Both the position numbers and the translations under genes were made by a program. Below, in pieces: positions 42,057 through 48,947 of a stretch of DNA of 64,000 nucleotides (the first letter of the stretch is position 1; each line of letters begins with the position of its first letter). Under the pieces are notes generated by a model. The model was not told where the DNA came from, ran no database searches, and was given only the letters and a program-made list of their open reading frames with translations. Source of the DNA: Poriferisodalis sp965204195 (lineage in GTDB: Bacteria; Actinomycetota; Acidimicrobiia; Acidimicrobiales; Poriferisodalaceae); assembly GCF_965204195.1 (NCBI RefSeq), contig NZ_OZ241975.1, forward strand, positions 310,001 through 374,000, given 5' to 3'.

Positions 42057-42989
42057 CTAGCGAGGGGCGGGGCGGACCATGAGGTCGAGTGTGCGCTGGA
42101 TCTGGGCCATTCGGCGTGCCTCGTCTGTGGCACTGAGGTCGGCCAGCAGCATCTGCATTTCGCGAACGTCCTGACTGGCCTGCATGGCATCGATCTCGTC
42201 GAAGTGGGCCCAGCGGTTGCGCGCATCACGCAGGTGCTCGAGCGTCGAGCGGGTCGTCACCGTGAAGACCTTCTCGAGGGTCGCCGCCTCGGCCTCCTTC
42301 ATGAGCACTTGGATGTACACGTAAGGGTCGTGCAGCGGGACACGGTCGTCCGACCTGAAGATGCCGTGTTCCTTGCGCATCTCGTAGTGCCGGTTGTCGC
42401 CGTAGCGCAGCTCGAATACGTCGTGCATGCGCGGCAGCATCCCGTGGCCGAGGAGCTCGAGTGCCTTGCCCACGAGGTCTCGGGGGCTGTCGACGGGCGA
42501 CACCGGCCAGAATGCGACGATCGTGTCCCGCATCGAAGCGGGCACTCGCTTGCCGTCCTGGCCGATCCAGGCCTCCTCCACGTACTTCGGCACTTCAGCG
42601 GTGCGCTGAGCCTTCCTCATTCGTGCGTTGAAGCACCAGCGAACATCGTCCCGACCACGCCAGCCGTCGTCGTCGTAGGGAAAGCCCACGTCGCCTGCAT
42701 CGAGCACGTTGTGATCACTGCCTGGAACGTGCTGCCACTTCCAACTGTCGATCTCCACAACGGCCCGTGTCACGCCACGGTGAAATGCCACGGCGTACTT
42801 GATGTTGAGGCTCCTGACCTCGTCGGGATCCAGCTCCCACCAGCCCCGCATCGACGCGACAATGCGTTCCCTGCCGTCGCCCGGGCGGTACCCACTGCGA
42901 TGATCCGCATCCGCCCGGTAGCTGAGACGGAACAGGATCGCCGGCGGTGCGTCGTTCGGCACATTGGGCTCTACATCAGCGTCGGTCAC
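42057..42989 (-). CDS. Swt1-like HEPN domain protein
   Basis: The 310-residue protein starts at GTG 42989 with CAGGAG six bases upstream. The N-terminal part (FRLSYRADADHRSGYRPGDG, RGWWELDP, GVTRAVVEIDSWKW) resembles a domain seen in restriction- and defence-associated proteins. The C terminus is a HEPN domain with the RNase motif RNRWAH (Rx4H) in STLEHLRDARNRWAHFDEID, as in Swt1-like HEPN proteins. The start overlaps the stop of the upstream HTH frame by four bases. An RNase toxin or defence effector is the likeliest role, by inference. Confidence 0.75.
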   Translation of the reverse strand: MTDADVEPNVPNDAPPAILFRLSYRADADHRSGYRPGDGRERIVASMRGWWELDPDEVRSLNIKYAVAFHRGVTRAVVEIDSWKWQHVPGSDHNVLDAGDVGFPYDDDGWRGRDDVRWCFNARMRKAQRTAEVPKYVEEAWIGQDGKRVPASMRDTIVAFWPVSPVDSPRDLVGKALELLGHGMLPRMHDVFELRYGDNRHYEMRKEHGIFRSDDRVPLHDPYVYIQVLMKEAEAATLEKVFTVTTRSTLEHLRDARNRWAHFDEIDAMQASQDVREMQMLLADLSATDEARRMAQIQRTLDLMVRPAPR

Positions 42990-43489
42990 GGAATCTCCTG
43001 ATTCGCACACGTGAACTCGCCGAGAGTAACCAGCGGCGTCGCGAGACGAGATCGAGAAGCGCCGGGCACCCTCGGCTGAATCCGCCGAACGAATCGTGCA
43101 ACGAGGTCGAGGCAAGTGGTGCTACTGGCCCGCAGCCCGATCAGCGTTCCGCTGCGCTGCCGCTTGGACAGCGCCTGGCGGGAGACCCCGAGCATCGCGC
43201 ACACCCGGGCGGTGTCATAGCGCTCCCCGACGGCGGCCGACCAAGCCGCTGAGGCGACGACCGACTCCGCCGCGGTCTCGTCGAGATCCCCGAGGCCGTC
43301 CGTGGCGTACCGCTTCTGCTTGTGAGGCGTGCTGTTCTCGCGCAACGCGCCAGCGTCTACGCCCCATCGACTCGAATCGGCGTGCTCGTCGCCATACGGC
43401 CACCTCCCCGACAACTGCAACAGATTGCTGCCGACAGGAGGAAGCTCGCCTGCCGAGCGTGTCGCAACCGGAAAAATACTGAAATTCAT
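42986..43489 (-). CDS. HTH protein coupled to the HEPN gene; start uncertain
   Basis: The frame ends with a TGA inside the HEPN GTG. It contains a clear helix-turn-helix region (ERYDTARVCAMLGVSRQALS followed by KRQRSGTLIGL), like small antitoxin regulators. After LIGL the sequence (RASSTTCLDLVARF) departs from the usual pattern, which may reflect a frameshift. The first ATG (43489) lies inside the CCT1 promoter palindrome and the first 40 codons overlap a relic of another antitoxin gene. The true start is unclear. The layout, HTH first and HEPN RNase second, is that of a toxin-antitoxin pair. Confidence 0.45.
   Translation of the reverse strand: MNFSIFPVATRSAGELPPVGSNLLQLSGRWPYGDEHADSSRWGVDAGALRENSTPHKQKRYATDGLGDLDETAAESVVASAAWSAAVGERYDTARVCAMLGVSRQALSKRQRSGTLIGLRASSTTCLDLVARFVRRIQPRVPGASRSRLATPLVTLGEFTCANQEIP
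43368..43456. repeat. Relic of the zeta-antitoxin start and CCT leader, copy 1
   Basis: This segment is about 75% identical to 46799-46888. On the minus strand it contains an ATG followed by ATSTPIRVD, identical to the first residues of the antitoxin at 46828, then a stop two codons later. Adjacent to it is a degraded CCT leader (ATTGCTGCCGACAGGAGGAA). Confidence 0.6.
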
Positions 43490-43518
43490 TTTTGTTCAGC
43501 AATCGATGGCTCTACGGT
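43480..43518 (+). promoter_or_regulatory. CCT promoter 1
   Basis: The palindrome TGAAATTCA (43480-43488) is followed after exactly 24 bp by the -10-like TACGGT (43513-43518). The same layout occurs before all four CCT genes. Upstream is the shared GGAAAAATAC. Confidence 0.7.
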
Positions 43519-43559
43519 TCGCGGCCGACCCCGTTCTTTGCATCGCCCAGGAGGCCGTC

Positions 43560-43883
43560 ATGTCTGAAGCACTGCGCTCACGTCTCTACGATTGGTTCTG
43601 TGAGCACATCGACGAGCCCACTGCCGAGTACGCCATGTCGTGCTTGAGCCCGGTGCCCGTGTCCGAGCTCGCCACCAAGGACGACATCGCGCGTCTCGAG
43701 ACCGCCACCAGGAAAGACTTCGAGCGTCTCGATACCAAGTTCGAGCGGCTCGTCGATGCCCGCGAGGCTGACCGCAAGGAAGCGCGGCATCAGTTCCACT
43801 GGCTGGTGGGCATCGTCGTGGCGATCCACGGCGTCAGCATGTCGGCCCTCGGCGTCATATTGGGGTCCGGCGTCTTCTCGTAG
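43560..43883 (+). CDS. CCT1: small tail-anchored coiled-coil protein
   Basis: The 107-residue protein (ATG 43560, AGGAGG seven bases upstream) has the family head MSEALRSRLYDWFCEHIDEP followed by TAEYAMSCLSPVP. A heptad-type segment follows (LETATRKDFERLDTKFERLV, then DAREADRKEARHQFHW), and a C-terminal membrane helix (LVGIVVAIHGVSMSALGVIL). The cysteine of MSCL is shared by all four paralogues. Its C terminus and 3' flank match CCT3. No known family is recognised; the tail resembles DUF1640-like coiled-coil membrane proteins only in layout. Confidence 0.8.
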   Translation: MSEALRSRLYDWFCEHIDEPTAEYAMSCLSPVPVSELATKDDIARLETATRKDFERLDTKFERLVDAREADRKEARHQFHWLVGIVVAIHGVSMSALGVILGSGVFS

Positions 43884-43954
43884 CGCTCGTCGGCACAACC
43901 CCGACGGCGCAACGAGCGTCACGCCCGCTAGGGCCGACTTCGCCTCCCCCCGCC

Positions 43955-43989
43955 CCCGTGAATCTCGCACGTAGAAACAAAACGAGGGG
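43955..43989. repeat. 35-bp repeat shared with 46908-46943
   Basis: CCCGTGAATCTCGCA and the following GTAGAAACAAAACGAGG match 46908-46943 with one or two changes. Both copies lie in rearranged intergenic DNA next to CCT or antitoxin genes. Confidence 0.65.
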
Positions 43990-44008
43990 CAGTTGTCACT
44001 CTTGGCGG

Positions 44009-44185
44009 TCAGCCGACCGGCACCGCGTGGCTGCCACTATCGATCCCGGTCCATGGTTTTCGGGTGTCCTTCTCTACGCCCCGCGCAATGCCCGAAGCCA
44101 CCAGCGTGTCGCGCAGAACGCTGTCGGGCACTTCGACGGTGCCGAGGTCGTAGGTCTTGCCTTCGAACTCGGCCGTGAACTTGAT
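44009..44185 (-). CDS. Small protein, possible ATC start
   Basis: The minus strand encodes a 58-residue protein with KFTAEFEGKTYDLGTVEVPD and SVLRDTLVASGIARGVEKDT. Third-position GC is high throughout. A good ribosome binding site (AAGGAG) sits five bases before an ATC codon; an in-frame TGA lies three codons upstream and there is no ATG, GTG or TTG. Either ATC is used as a start or the ATG has been lost by mutation. Function is unknown. Confidence 0.4.
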   Translation of the reverse strand: MKFTAEFEGKTYDLGTVEVPDSVLRDTLVASGIARGVEKDTRKPWTGIDSGSHAVPVG

Positions 44186-44470
44186 TTCGCTCCTTCACTC
44201 TTCTCCTCTGTCTGAGTGGATCACGCTGTCGGAGTCGAATCGGCGATCCGACCAGCAGCGTGAACCTGCCTCCCAGCAATGCAGCGATCAGCCCTGCCGG
44301 CATGCCGATCACCACGCTGGGCGACTCTGTGCTGCGCTCGATGCGAACGTCGGGCCTCGCTGGGTCTCGCGGCGCTGGATAGCGCACGTGTGGTTCTCGT
44401 TCGACCGCCGCATATGCCGGGCAGCGAGGCACGGCCACCATAACCGGCCCCGCCACCGAATCCGGATCCA
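44186..44470. other. Intergenic DNA with no recognisable gene
   Basis: No supported gene, RNA or repeat was found in these 285 bp between the small minus-strand gene and the CCT2 upstream repeat. Confidence 0.4.
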
Positions 44471-44569
44471 ATGAGAGCGCAGGTGCTTCACGCGTTCCCC
44501 ATCGGCCCCGGCTGCCAACGCAGAGCGGCAGACCAGTGAACCATGGAAAAATACTGAAATTCATTTCAA
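44471..44569. repeat. Upstream repeat shared by CCT2 and CCT3, copy 1
   Basis: About 99 bp ending in the CCT2 palindrome match 45142-45239 at roughly 80% identity, including the 18-mer CATCGGCCCCGGCTGCCA. It shows that CCT2 and CCT3 arose by duplication or exchange of their upstream DNA. Confidence 0.7.
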
Positions 44570-44593
44570 CACCGGCGTGATGCCGCCTACGGT
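44555..44593 (+). promoter_or_regulatory. CCT promoter 2
   Basis: The palindrome TGAAATTCA (44555-44563), a 24-bp spacer and TACGGT (44588-44593) precede the CCT2 GTG by 32 bp. The same GGAAAAATAC lies upstream as in promoter 1. Confidence 0.7.
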
Positions 44594-44625
44594 GCACCGC
44601 AGATCGCTACCGAAGGAAGCTCGCC

Positions 44626-44961
44626 GTGTCAGAAGAAGACCGCTCTCGCCTCTACGCTTGGTTCCGTGAGCAGCTCGACGAGCGCCGCGCGGAGTACATG
44701 ATGTCGTGCCTCGCGCCTGCGCCGCTGTCGGACCTGGCGACCAAGGAATTCCTGACCGGCGAGCTGGCACGGTTCGCCACCAAGAAGGACCTCGCCGCCG
44801 TCGACGAGAAGGTCGCTCGCCTCGACGAGAAGGTCGATGCCCTGGTGGCCCAGCGCGCCGAGGATCGCGACGTGAGCCGAGTTCGTCACTATTGGCTTGC
44901 CGGCATCGGTCTGACCACCGTGGTGTCGATCTGGCTCGACGCTGCCGGCGTAATCGGCTGA
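44626..44961 (+). CDS. CCT2: small tail-anchored coiled-coil protein
   Basis: The 111-residue protein (GTG 44626, GAAGGAAG upstream) has the head MSEEDRSRLYAWFREQLDER followed by RAEYMMSCLAPAPLSDL, almost identical to CCT4. The centre is a short coiled coil (KKDLAAVDEKVARLDEKVDA) and the C terminus is a hydrophobic helix (YWLAGIGLTTVVSIWLDAAG). The leader between promoter and start (CTACGGTGC, GATCGCTACCGAAGGAAGC) matches CCT4. Same undescribed family. Confidence 0.8.
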   Translation: MSEEDRSRLYAWFREQLDERRAEYMMSCLAPAPLSDLATKEFLTGELARFATKKDLAAVDEKVARLDEKVDALVAQRAEDRDVSRVRHYWLAGIGLTTVVSIWLDAAGVIG

Positions 44962-45047
44962 GCGCTCCGCAGTTCTCTCTTGGCGGTCACCCGCCAAAGC
45001 AGCGATGACCGCAAGCCTGCATTCAGGAAGCCTGCATTCAGGGTGTT

Positions 45048-45130
45048 TCAGATATCGAGGCGCAAGCGGTGTCGGTCATCCTCGTTGAGGAAGCCCAGGT
45101 TGCCCAGATGCTCTAGCAATGCAGATCTGC
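45048..45130 (-). pseudogene. C-terminal remnant of an ImmA/IrrE-type gene
   Basis: The minus strand encodes ALLEHLGNLGFLNEDDRHRL then RLDI and a stop, closely matching the C terminus of the ImmA/IrrE protein at 46960 (ALVWHLHNLGFLSEEKRMEL). Nothing upstream continues the gene. A tandem duplicate of GCCTGCATTCAG lies at 45015-45040 beside it. Confidence 0.6.
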
Positions 45131-45141
45131 CCCCCACTGGT

Positions 45142-45239
45142 AATGAGAGTGCAGGTGCTCAACCCGTTCTCCATCGGCCCCGGCTGCCAACGCTGAACGG
45201 CAGATCAGCGATACTCTGAAAATCACTGAAATTCATTTT
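45142..45239. repeat. Upstream repeat shared by CCT2 and CCT3, copy 2
   Basis: Second copy of the 44471-44569 repeat, ending in the CCT3 palindrome. Confidence 0.7.
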
Positions 45240-45265
45240 GCGAGTCGAGACAGACTTCCTACTGT
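45227..45265 (+). promoter_or_regulatory. CCT promoter 3
   Basis: TGAAATTCA (45227-45235), a 24-bp spacer and TACTGT (45260-45265) precede the CCT3 GTG by 32 bp. Confidence 0.7.
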
Positions 45266-45297
45266 CCACAGCGGATCGCTGCAGAAAGGAATCCGCT

Positions 45298-45642
45298 GTG
45301 TCTGAACAAGATCGTTCCCGCCTCTACGCTTGGTGGTGCGAGCAGGCCGACGAGTCGCTCGCCGAATACGTCATGTCCTGTCTGAGCCCTGTGCCGCTGC
45401 CCGATCTCGCCACCACGAGCGACATCGAACGTCTCGAAACCGCGTTCGCCCGTCTCGAAACCGCCACCAGAGACGACATCGCGCGTCTCGATACCGCGTT
45501 CGAGCGACTTGAGTCCAAGTTCGAGCGGCTCGTCGATGCCCGCGAGGCCGACCGCAAGGAAGCGCGGCATCAGTTCCGCTGGCTGGCCGGCATCGGCGTG
45601 TCGATCCTCGGCGTCGTGGTAGGGCTCGGCATTTTCTCGTAG
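45298..45642 (+). CDS. CCT3: small tail-anchored coiled-coil protein
   Basis: The 114-residue protein (GTG 45298) has the head MSEQDRSRLYAWWCEQADES followed by LAEYVMSCLSPVPLPDL. A longer coiled coil follows, built of repeated RLETA/RLDTA units (IERLETAFARLETATRDDIA, then RLDTAFERLESKFERLV). The C terminus (DAREADRKEARHQFRWLAGI, then a hydrophobic helix ending GLGIFS) is nearly identical to CCT1. It looks like a CCT1 variant with an expanded middle. Confidence 0.8.
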   Translation: MSEQDRSRLYAWWCEQADESLAEYVMSCLSPVPLPDLATTSDIERLETAFARLETATRDDIARLDTAFERLESKFERLVDAREADRKEARHQFRWLAGIGVSILGVVVGLGIFS

Positions 45643-45875
45643 CGCTCGTCGGCACAGCCCCGACTCCAGCGCGCAGCCACACGGCCCCTCGACGCTCGTC
45701 GCCGCCGGCGTGATCGGCTGAGCGCCCCACAGCTTGCGCACCCCTGCTCCGCTCGAGCAATGTCGCAAGCTCATGGCCGCCTGGGCCGACTTCGTCGCCC
45801 CCCGCCCCCGCCGACAGCGCCCGTGATGCAGAACCGCGTGTCGAGCCAGAGGCCGGTCCTCGTTGATGGGGCTGA
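45643..45875. other. Rearranged CCT 3' debris
   Basis: This gap contains pieces of CCT genes: AGCGCTCGTCGGCACA as after CCT1, and GGCGTGATCGGCTGAGCGCC (about 45706-45726), which matches the end of CCT2. It also holds the GGGCCGACTTCGTCGCCCC motif found near 43931 and 48768. No gene is supported. Confidence 0.5.
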
Positions 45876-46448
45876 TCAGAGATTCACGACTTGCGGCGGC
45901 GCCCAAGCAGGCCAGCCTGATTGCCGCACGAGCAGGCCGTTTCGGTATTGAGCGACAAGGCGGAACGGCGTCGATGCCGAAGTGTTGTCATAGACATGCG
46001 ATTGGTCGGCTATCCGGACGGCAGCAGCGACATGGCCCCACAGTCGACGGTGGCGTGAACGGATCTTGTCCTCAGGAACTGCGTGGCCGCCGTTGGAGAC
46101 GCGATCTTCGACTCTGGCGACCGCAAGATCCTCTGGGACGATGACGACATGCAGGACAACGATGTAGCCGGATCGGGACGCGTTGCGCACAAGGCCGACC
46201 TTGGACTCGTGCGAGAACACCGTCTCGGCCACAAATGATCGATGCGCTTGGATCAACTGCTCTCGGCGCTGTTCCGCCATCTGCGCCGCTTGGTAGGCGT
46301 GCTCACCTGGATCATCGGGCCATCGCTGGGCTGCGATCCGGTCGGCGTTGACGAACTCCAATGACGAGGGTGCGAGCACGCGTTCAACAAAGGTCGTCTT
46401 GCCGGCACCGTTGGGGCCCGCAATGACATGCAGCACCGGTGAGGTCAT
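45876..46448 (-). CDS. Zeta toxin family kinase
   Basis: The 190-residue protein (ATG 46448) has the zeta-toxin P-loop IAGPNGAGKTTFVE, the NADRIAAQRWPDDP region and the ETVFSHESKVGL strand typical of UDP-GlcNAc or nucleotide kinases of this family. Zeta toxins phosphorylate UDP-N-acetylglucosamine and poison wall synthesis. It follows its antitoxin gene by 32 bp. A longer upstream frame overlaps the antitoxin and is rejected. Confidence 0.88.
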   Translation of the reverse strand: MTSPVLHVIAGPNGAGKTTFVERVLAPSSLEFVNADRIAAQRWPDDPGEHAYQAAQMAEQRREQLIQAHRSFVAETVFSHESKVGLVRNASRSGYIVVLHVVIVPEDLAVARVEDRVSNGGHAVPEDKIRSRHRRLWGHVAAAVRIADQSHVYDNTSASTPFRLVAQYRNGLLVRQSGWPAWAPPQVVNL

Positions 46449-46480
46449 CACGAGCTCCGCGATCAATCCTGGGGCCGCGG

Positions 46481-46828
46481 CTACGGCTGGCGAGTGACGA
46501 TGTTCCCGTCGTCGAGTTCGACATACGAGCGGCCTTCGGCAGCGAACTCGTCGGCCAAGTTGAGGTCTCGGCGGCGCTGTTCGGTGCGTTCGACCCATTC
46601 CGCCCGCACAACAGCCTGCTCTCGTTCGTTCAGGTCGTCGTAGGAAGCCCTGCATCCGAGCACCTGCTCGATCGCCTGGGTCGAGACGTTCGGCGCAGAC
46701 TCGAACTCCTTGCCGATCCGCGCCCAGTGGCTCACTTGCTGGGCGGCGCTGCGGCTCATCAGCGGCGCCACCGCAGTGGCGAGGGCATGGATGTCCTCAT
46801 CGACCCGAATCGGTGTGCTTGTCGCCAT
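46481..46828 (-). CDS. Antitoxin of the zeta toxin pair
   Basis: The 115-residue protein (ATG 46828, GGAGG site upstream) begins ATSTPIRVDEDIHALATAVA and continues with SRSAAQQVSHWARIGKEFE, like TA-system antitoxins that precede zeta-type kinases in Actinobacteria. The C-terminal part is acidic and probably neutralises the toxin. A relic with the same first residues lies at 43368-43456. Confidence 0.75.
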   Translation of the reverse strand: MATSTPIRVDEDIHALATAVAPLMSRSAAQQVSHWARIGKEFESAPNVSTQAIEQVLGCRASYDDLNEREQAVVRAEWVERTEQRRRDLNLADEFAAEGRSYVELDDGNIVTRQP

Positions 46829-46888
46829 ACGACCACCTCCCAAGCAACTGTAGCAGATTGCTACCGAAAGAAGCCCGCCGTGCCACGT
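46799..46888. repeat. Zeta-antitoxin start and CCT leader, copy 2
   Basis: This region covers the antitoxin start and, just upstream, a degraded CCT leader (ATTGCTACCGAAAGAAGC, then CCGTG). It matches 43368-43456. The leader copy has no CCT gene behind it. Confidence 0.6.
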
Positions 46889-46907
46889 GCCTTCCTCCGG
46901 CGCCGCT

Positions 46908-46943
46908 CCCGTGAATCTCGCATGTAGAAACAAAACGAGGGCC
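46908..46943. repeat. 35-bp repeat shared with 43955-43989
   Basis: Second copy of the short repeat that contains GTAGAAACAAAACGAGG. It lies between the zeta antitoxin and the end of the ImmA/IrrE gene. Confidence 0.65.
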
Positions 46944-46959
46944 GAATGCTGGCCCTGAG

Positions 46960-48513
46960 TCAGGAATGCAGCATCAGCTCCATCCGCTTTTCTTCGCTGA
47001 GAAAACCCAGATTGTGCAGGTGCCAGACCAGAGCAGCCCGGCTGACATCGAGCTTGTATGAAAGGTGCTTGATGCCCCGGTGTGTGTCAAATGCACCCGG
47101 CGCCCAGGCGATCACCTCCCTCAAGCGCTCAGGCGGCATCAGCAACCACGCTGCGAACGCGTTCGCACGTTGCTCGATGGCACTCGGTGCCCAAGGGCCG
47201 CTGGCGATGGCCAAGCCGACACCATACGAACGGTCGTGAAGCAGATGGCACAATTCATGGGCCAGTGTGAACCGCTGTGCCCGGGAGGTCTGGGCGGTCG
47301 CGTGACTCCGGTTCAGCGCGATTGTGGGCGCGTGGTTGGCGCTGACGAACGAGACCGCCCGAACGCTCCGGTCGTGCAAGACAACATCACGGACTCTGAC
47401 GTTCCAGCGGCGAAGCATCATCTCTAATCGGTCGGCCGGTGCCAGCCCGTCACCCTCGAATTCCTCGAGCAGCTCCGCAGCGAGCTCGTACCCGTGTTCC
47501 CAGGGGTGCCGTGCGCGGTCAATCGATTCGTCGACCACCACGTCGGCCATTCCATCCACAGGCGACCGCTCGTATTCGTTCAAGAGAAGCTCTGTGAGCG
47601 ACCTGACATCGGAGTCGTCGATTGTCGGACTCGTAGATCCGAACAGCAGGGATGCGGTGCAGCTCCCTTCAATGACGGTTTCGGAGGACTGATCCACACG
47701 AAATGCAGCATCTATTGCACTCCTGGCCCTCTCACCGGCCATCGATTCGCCGATCGACCTGACACGACGCCATCGAGACTTCATCTGATCTCTGTCGGTG
47801 CCCAGCCGTGCTAGCCACGCAATGCGTTCTTCAGTCCGCTGGTCCGACGTCAAAGCCTCGACGGCCGCGACAAGCGCGGAGCACCGACTCGAATCAGGCA
47901 GCTGTTGGTGGAGCCACGCTGCTGCCGAGGCAAGGACCTCATAGAGAGGCTGCGCAACTGCCAGCGGCCGCAGGTAGTGGGCGCCCTGGGGTGACATGAA
48001 ATGCACATCTTCTGCTCCAGGCATGGGGTGCGCGGCCCACGCAACCTCGACGTGATCTCGGAACCGCCGAAGCCGCACGTCGGGAAAGATCCCTCCTTGG
48101 CGAGCGGCCCGCAGAGTGTGTCGCTCCCTCCAGTCGTACTGCTGTGTGAATTCATCGGGTTGGCTCTCGTCGGCTTCGATTGCGTAGGTCATCGCCAAGG
48201 CGATTCCTGAGACATCTGATGCTGTCTGCATGGCCTGTTTGCCCTCTGGTGGGCGCTCTTCATGGAACAGCGGATCCCAGTTGGCGCTGAGCCACTCGAG
48301 AAGCGGCAACAGGTACCAGTAGCAAGAGTTCAACTCCACACCTTGGTCGATGTGGGCGCACAAGTTCCTGCCCCGGACCCAAAGCTGGAACGCACCCCAG
48401 CTCTCGGCCATTTCCGGTGTCGCGGCTTCGCCATCGTCCGGATCGCGATGAAACGCAAGCCGAGCTGCAAATGACGATGTGTCGCCGGCGAATCGCTCCC
48501 AACGAATGCTCAT
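46960..48513 (-). CDS. ImmA/IrrE family metallopeptidase with a large N-terminal domain
   Basis: The 517-residue protein (ATG 48513) ends with an ImmA/IrrE zinc-peptidase domain: FTLAHELCHLLHDRS holds HExxH and NAFAAWLLMPPERL holds the third-ligand region. A terminal helix-turn-helix-like segment follows (DVSRAALVWHLHNLGFLSEE). The first 300 residues have no recognisable domain. ImmA/IrrE peptidases cleave repressors to switch on phage, mobile-element or stress genes. No repressor gene is adjacent, but the CCT palindromic promoters flank it on both sides. A longer start at GTG 48705 is considered unlikely. Confidence 0.85.
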   Translation of the reverse strand: MSIRWERFAGDTSSFAARLAFHRDPDDGEAATPEMAESWGAFQLWVRGRNLCAHIDQGVELNSCYWYLLPLLEWLSANWDPLFHEERPPEGKQAMQTASDVSGIALAMTYAIEADESQPDEFTQQYDWRERHTLRAARQGGIFPDVRLRRFRDHVEVAWAAHPMPGAEDVHFMSPQGAHYLRPLAVAQPLYEVLASAAAWLHQQLPDSSRCSALVAAVEALTSDQRTEERIAWLARLGTDRDQMKSRWRRVRSIGESMAGERARSAIDAAFRVDQSSETVIEGSCTASLLFGSTSPTIDDSDVRSLTELLLNEYERSPVDGMADVVVDESIDRARHPWEHGYELAAELLEEFEGDGLAPADRLEMMLRRWNVRVRDVVLHDRSVRAVSFVSANHAPTIALNRSHATAQTSRAQRFTLAHELCHLLHDRSYGVGLAIASGPWAPSAIEQRANAFAAWLLMPPERLREVIAWAPGAFDTHRGIKHLSYKLDVSRAALVWHLHNLGFLSEEKRMELMLHS

Positions 48514-48876
48514 GAGATCCCGCCTCGGGTCGTGGCAATGCGCGCCGTAGACCAATTCACCATCAGTTGCGTATCGCTGCTGACCATCGGGCACACTGTT
48601 GTTCAGCAGCTGCTGGGCGGCTTGAGCGTCTAGGTGCTTGGGGCACCGTGTTCCCCTGCGACCTGGCGAAGCTGGGCGGTGCTTGGGGTTCGATTCGTAC
48701 TGCACCGCTCTCCTTCAGGCAGGGCGTCACCGTAGCGCTCTTGGCTCCGCATCCCTGTCTGGTAGCGCCCGGGCCGACTTCGTCGCCCCTCGCCCCGCCG
48801 AAGATCTTCCTGAGGTTGCCAGCCTCGACGCCGACCAGCCCTGCTGACGTCGATTGCCGCAACCAACTAAAGGATA
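48514..48876. other. Rearranged intergenic DNA upstream of CCT4
   Basis: No gene is supported here. The motif GGCCGACTTCGTCGCCCC (about 48772) recurs near 43933 and 45787. The remaining sequence looks like debris of earlier rearrangements and may contain the ImmA/IrrE promoter on the minus strand. Confidence 0.4.
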
Positions 48877-48915
48877 TGAAATTCATTTTAATGCGGTGCT
48901 GAAGCGATCTACGGT
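48877..48915 (+). promoter_or_regulatory. CCT promoter 4
   Basis: TGAAATTCA (48877-48885), a 24-bp spacer and TACGGT (48910-48915) precede the CCT4 GTG by 32 bp. Confidence 0.7.
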
Positions 48916-48947
48916 GCGCTGCGGATCGCTACCGAAGGAAGCCTGCC

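Noticed and set aside
45018..45046. CRISPR-like array from the repeated GCCTGCATTCAG
   Set aside because: There are only two 12-bp units without spacers or cas genes; it is a small tandem duplication.
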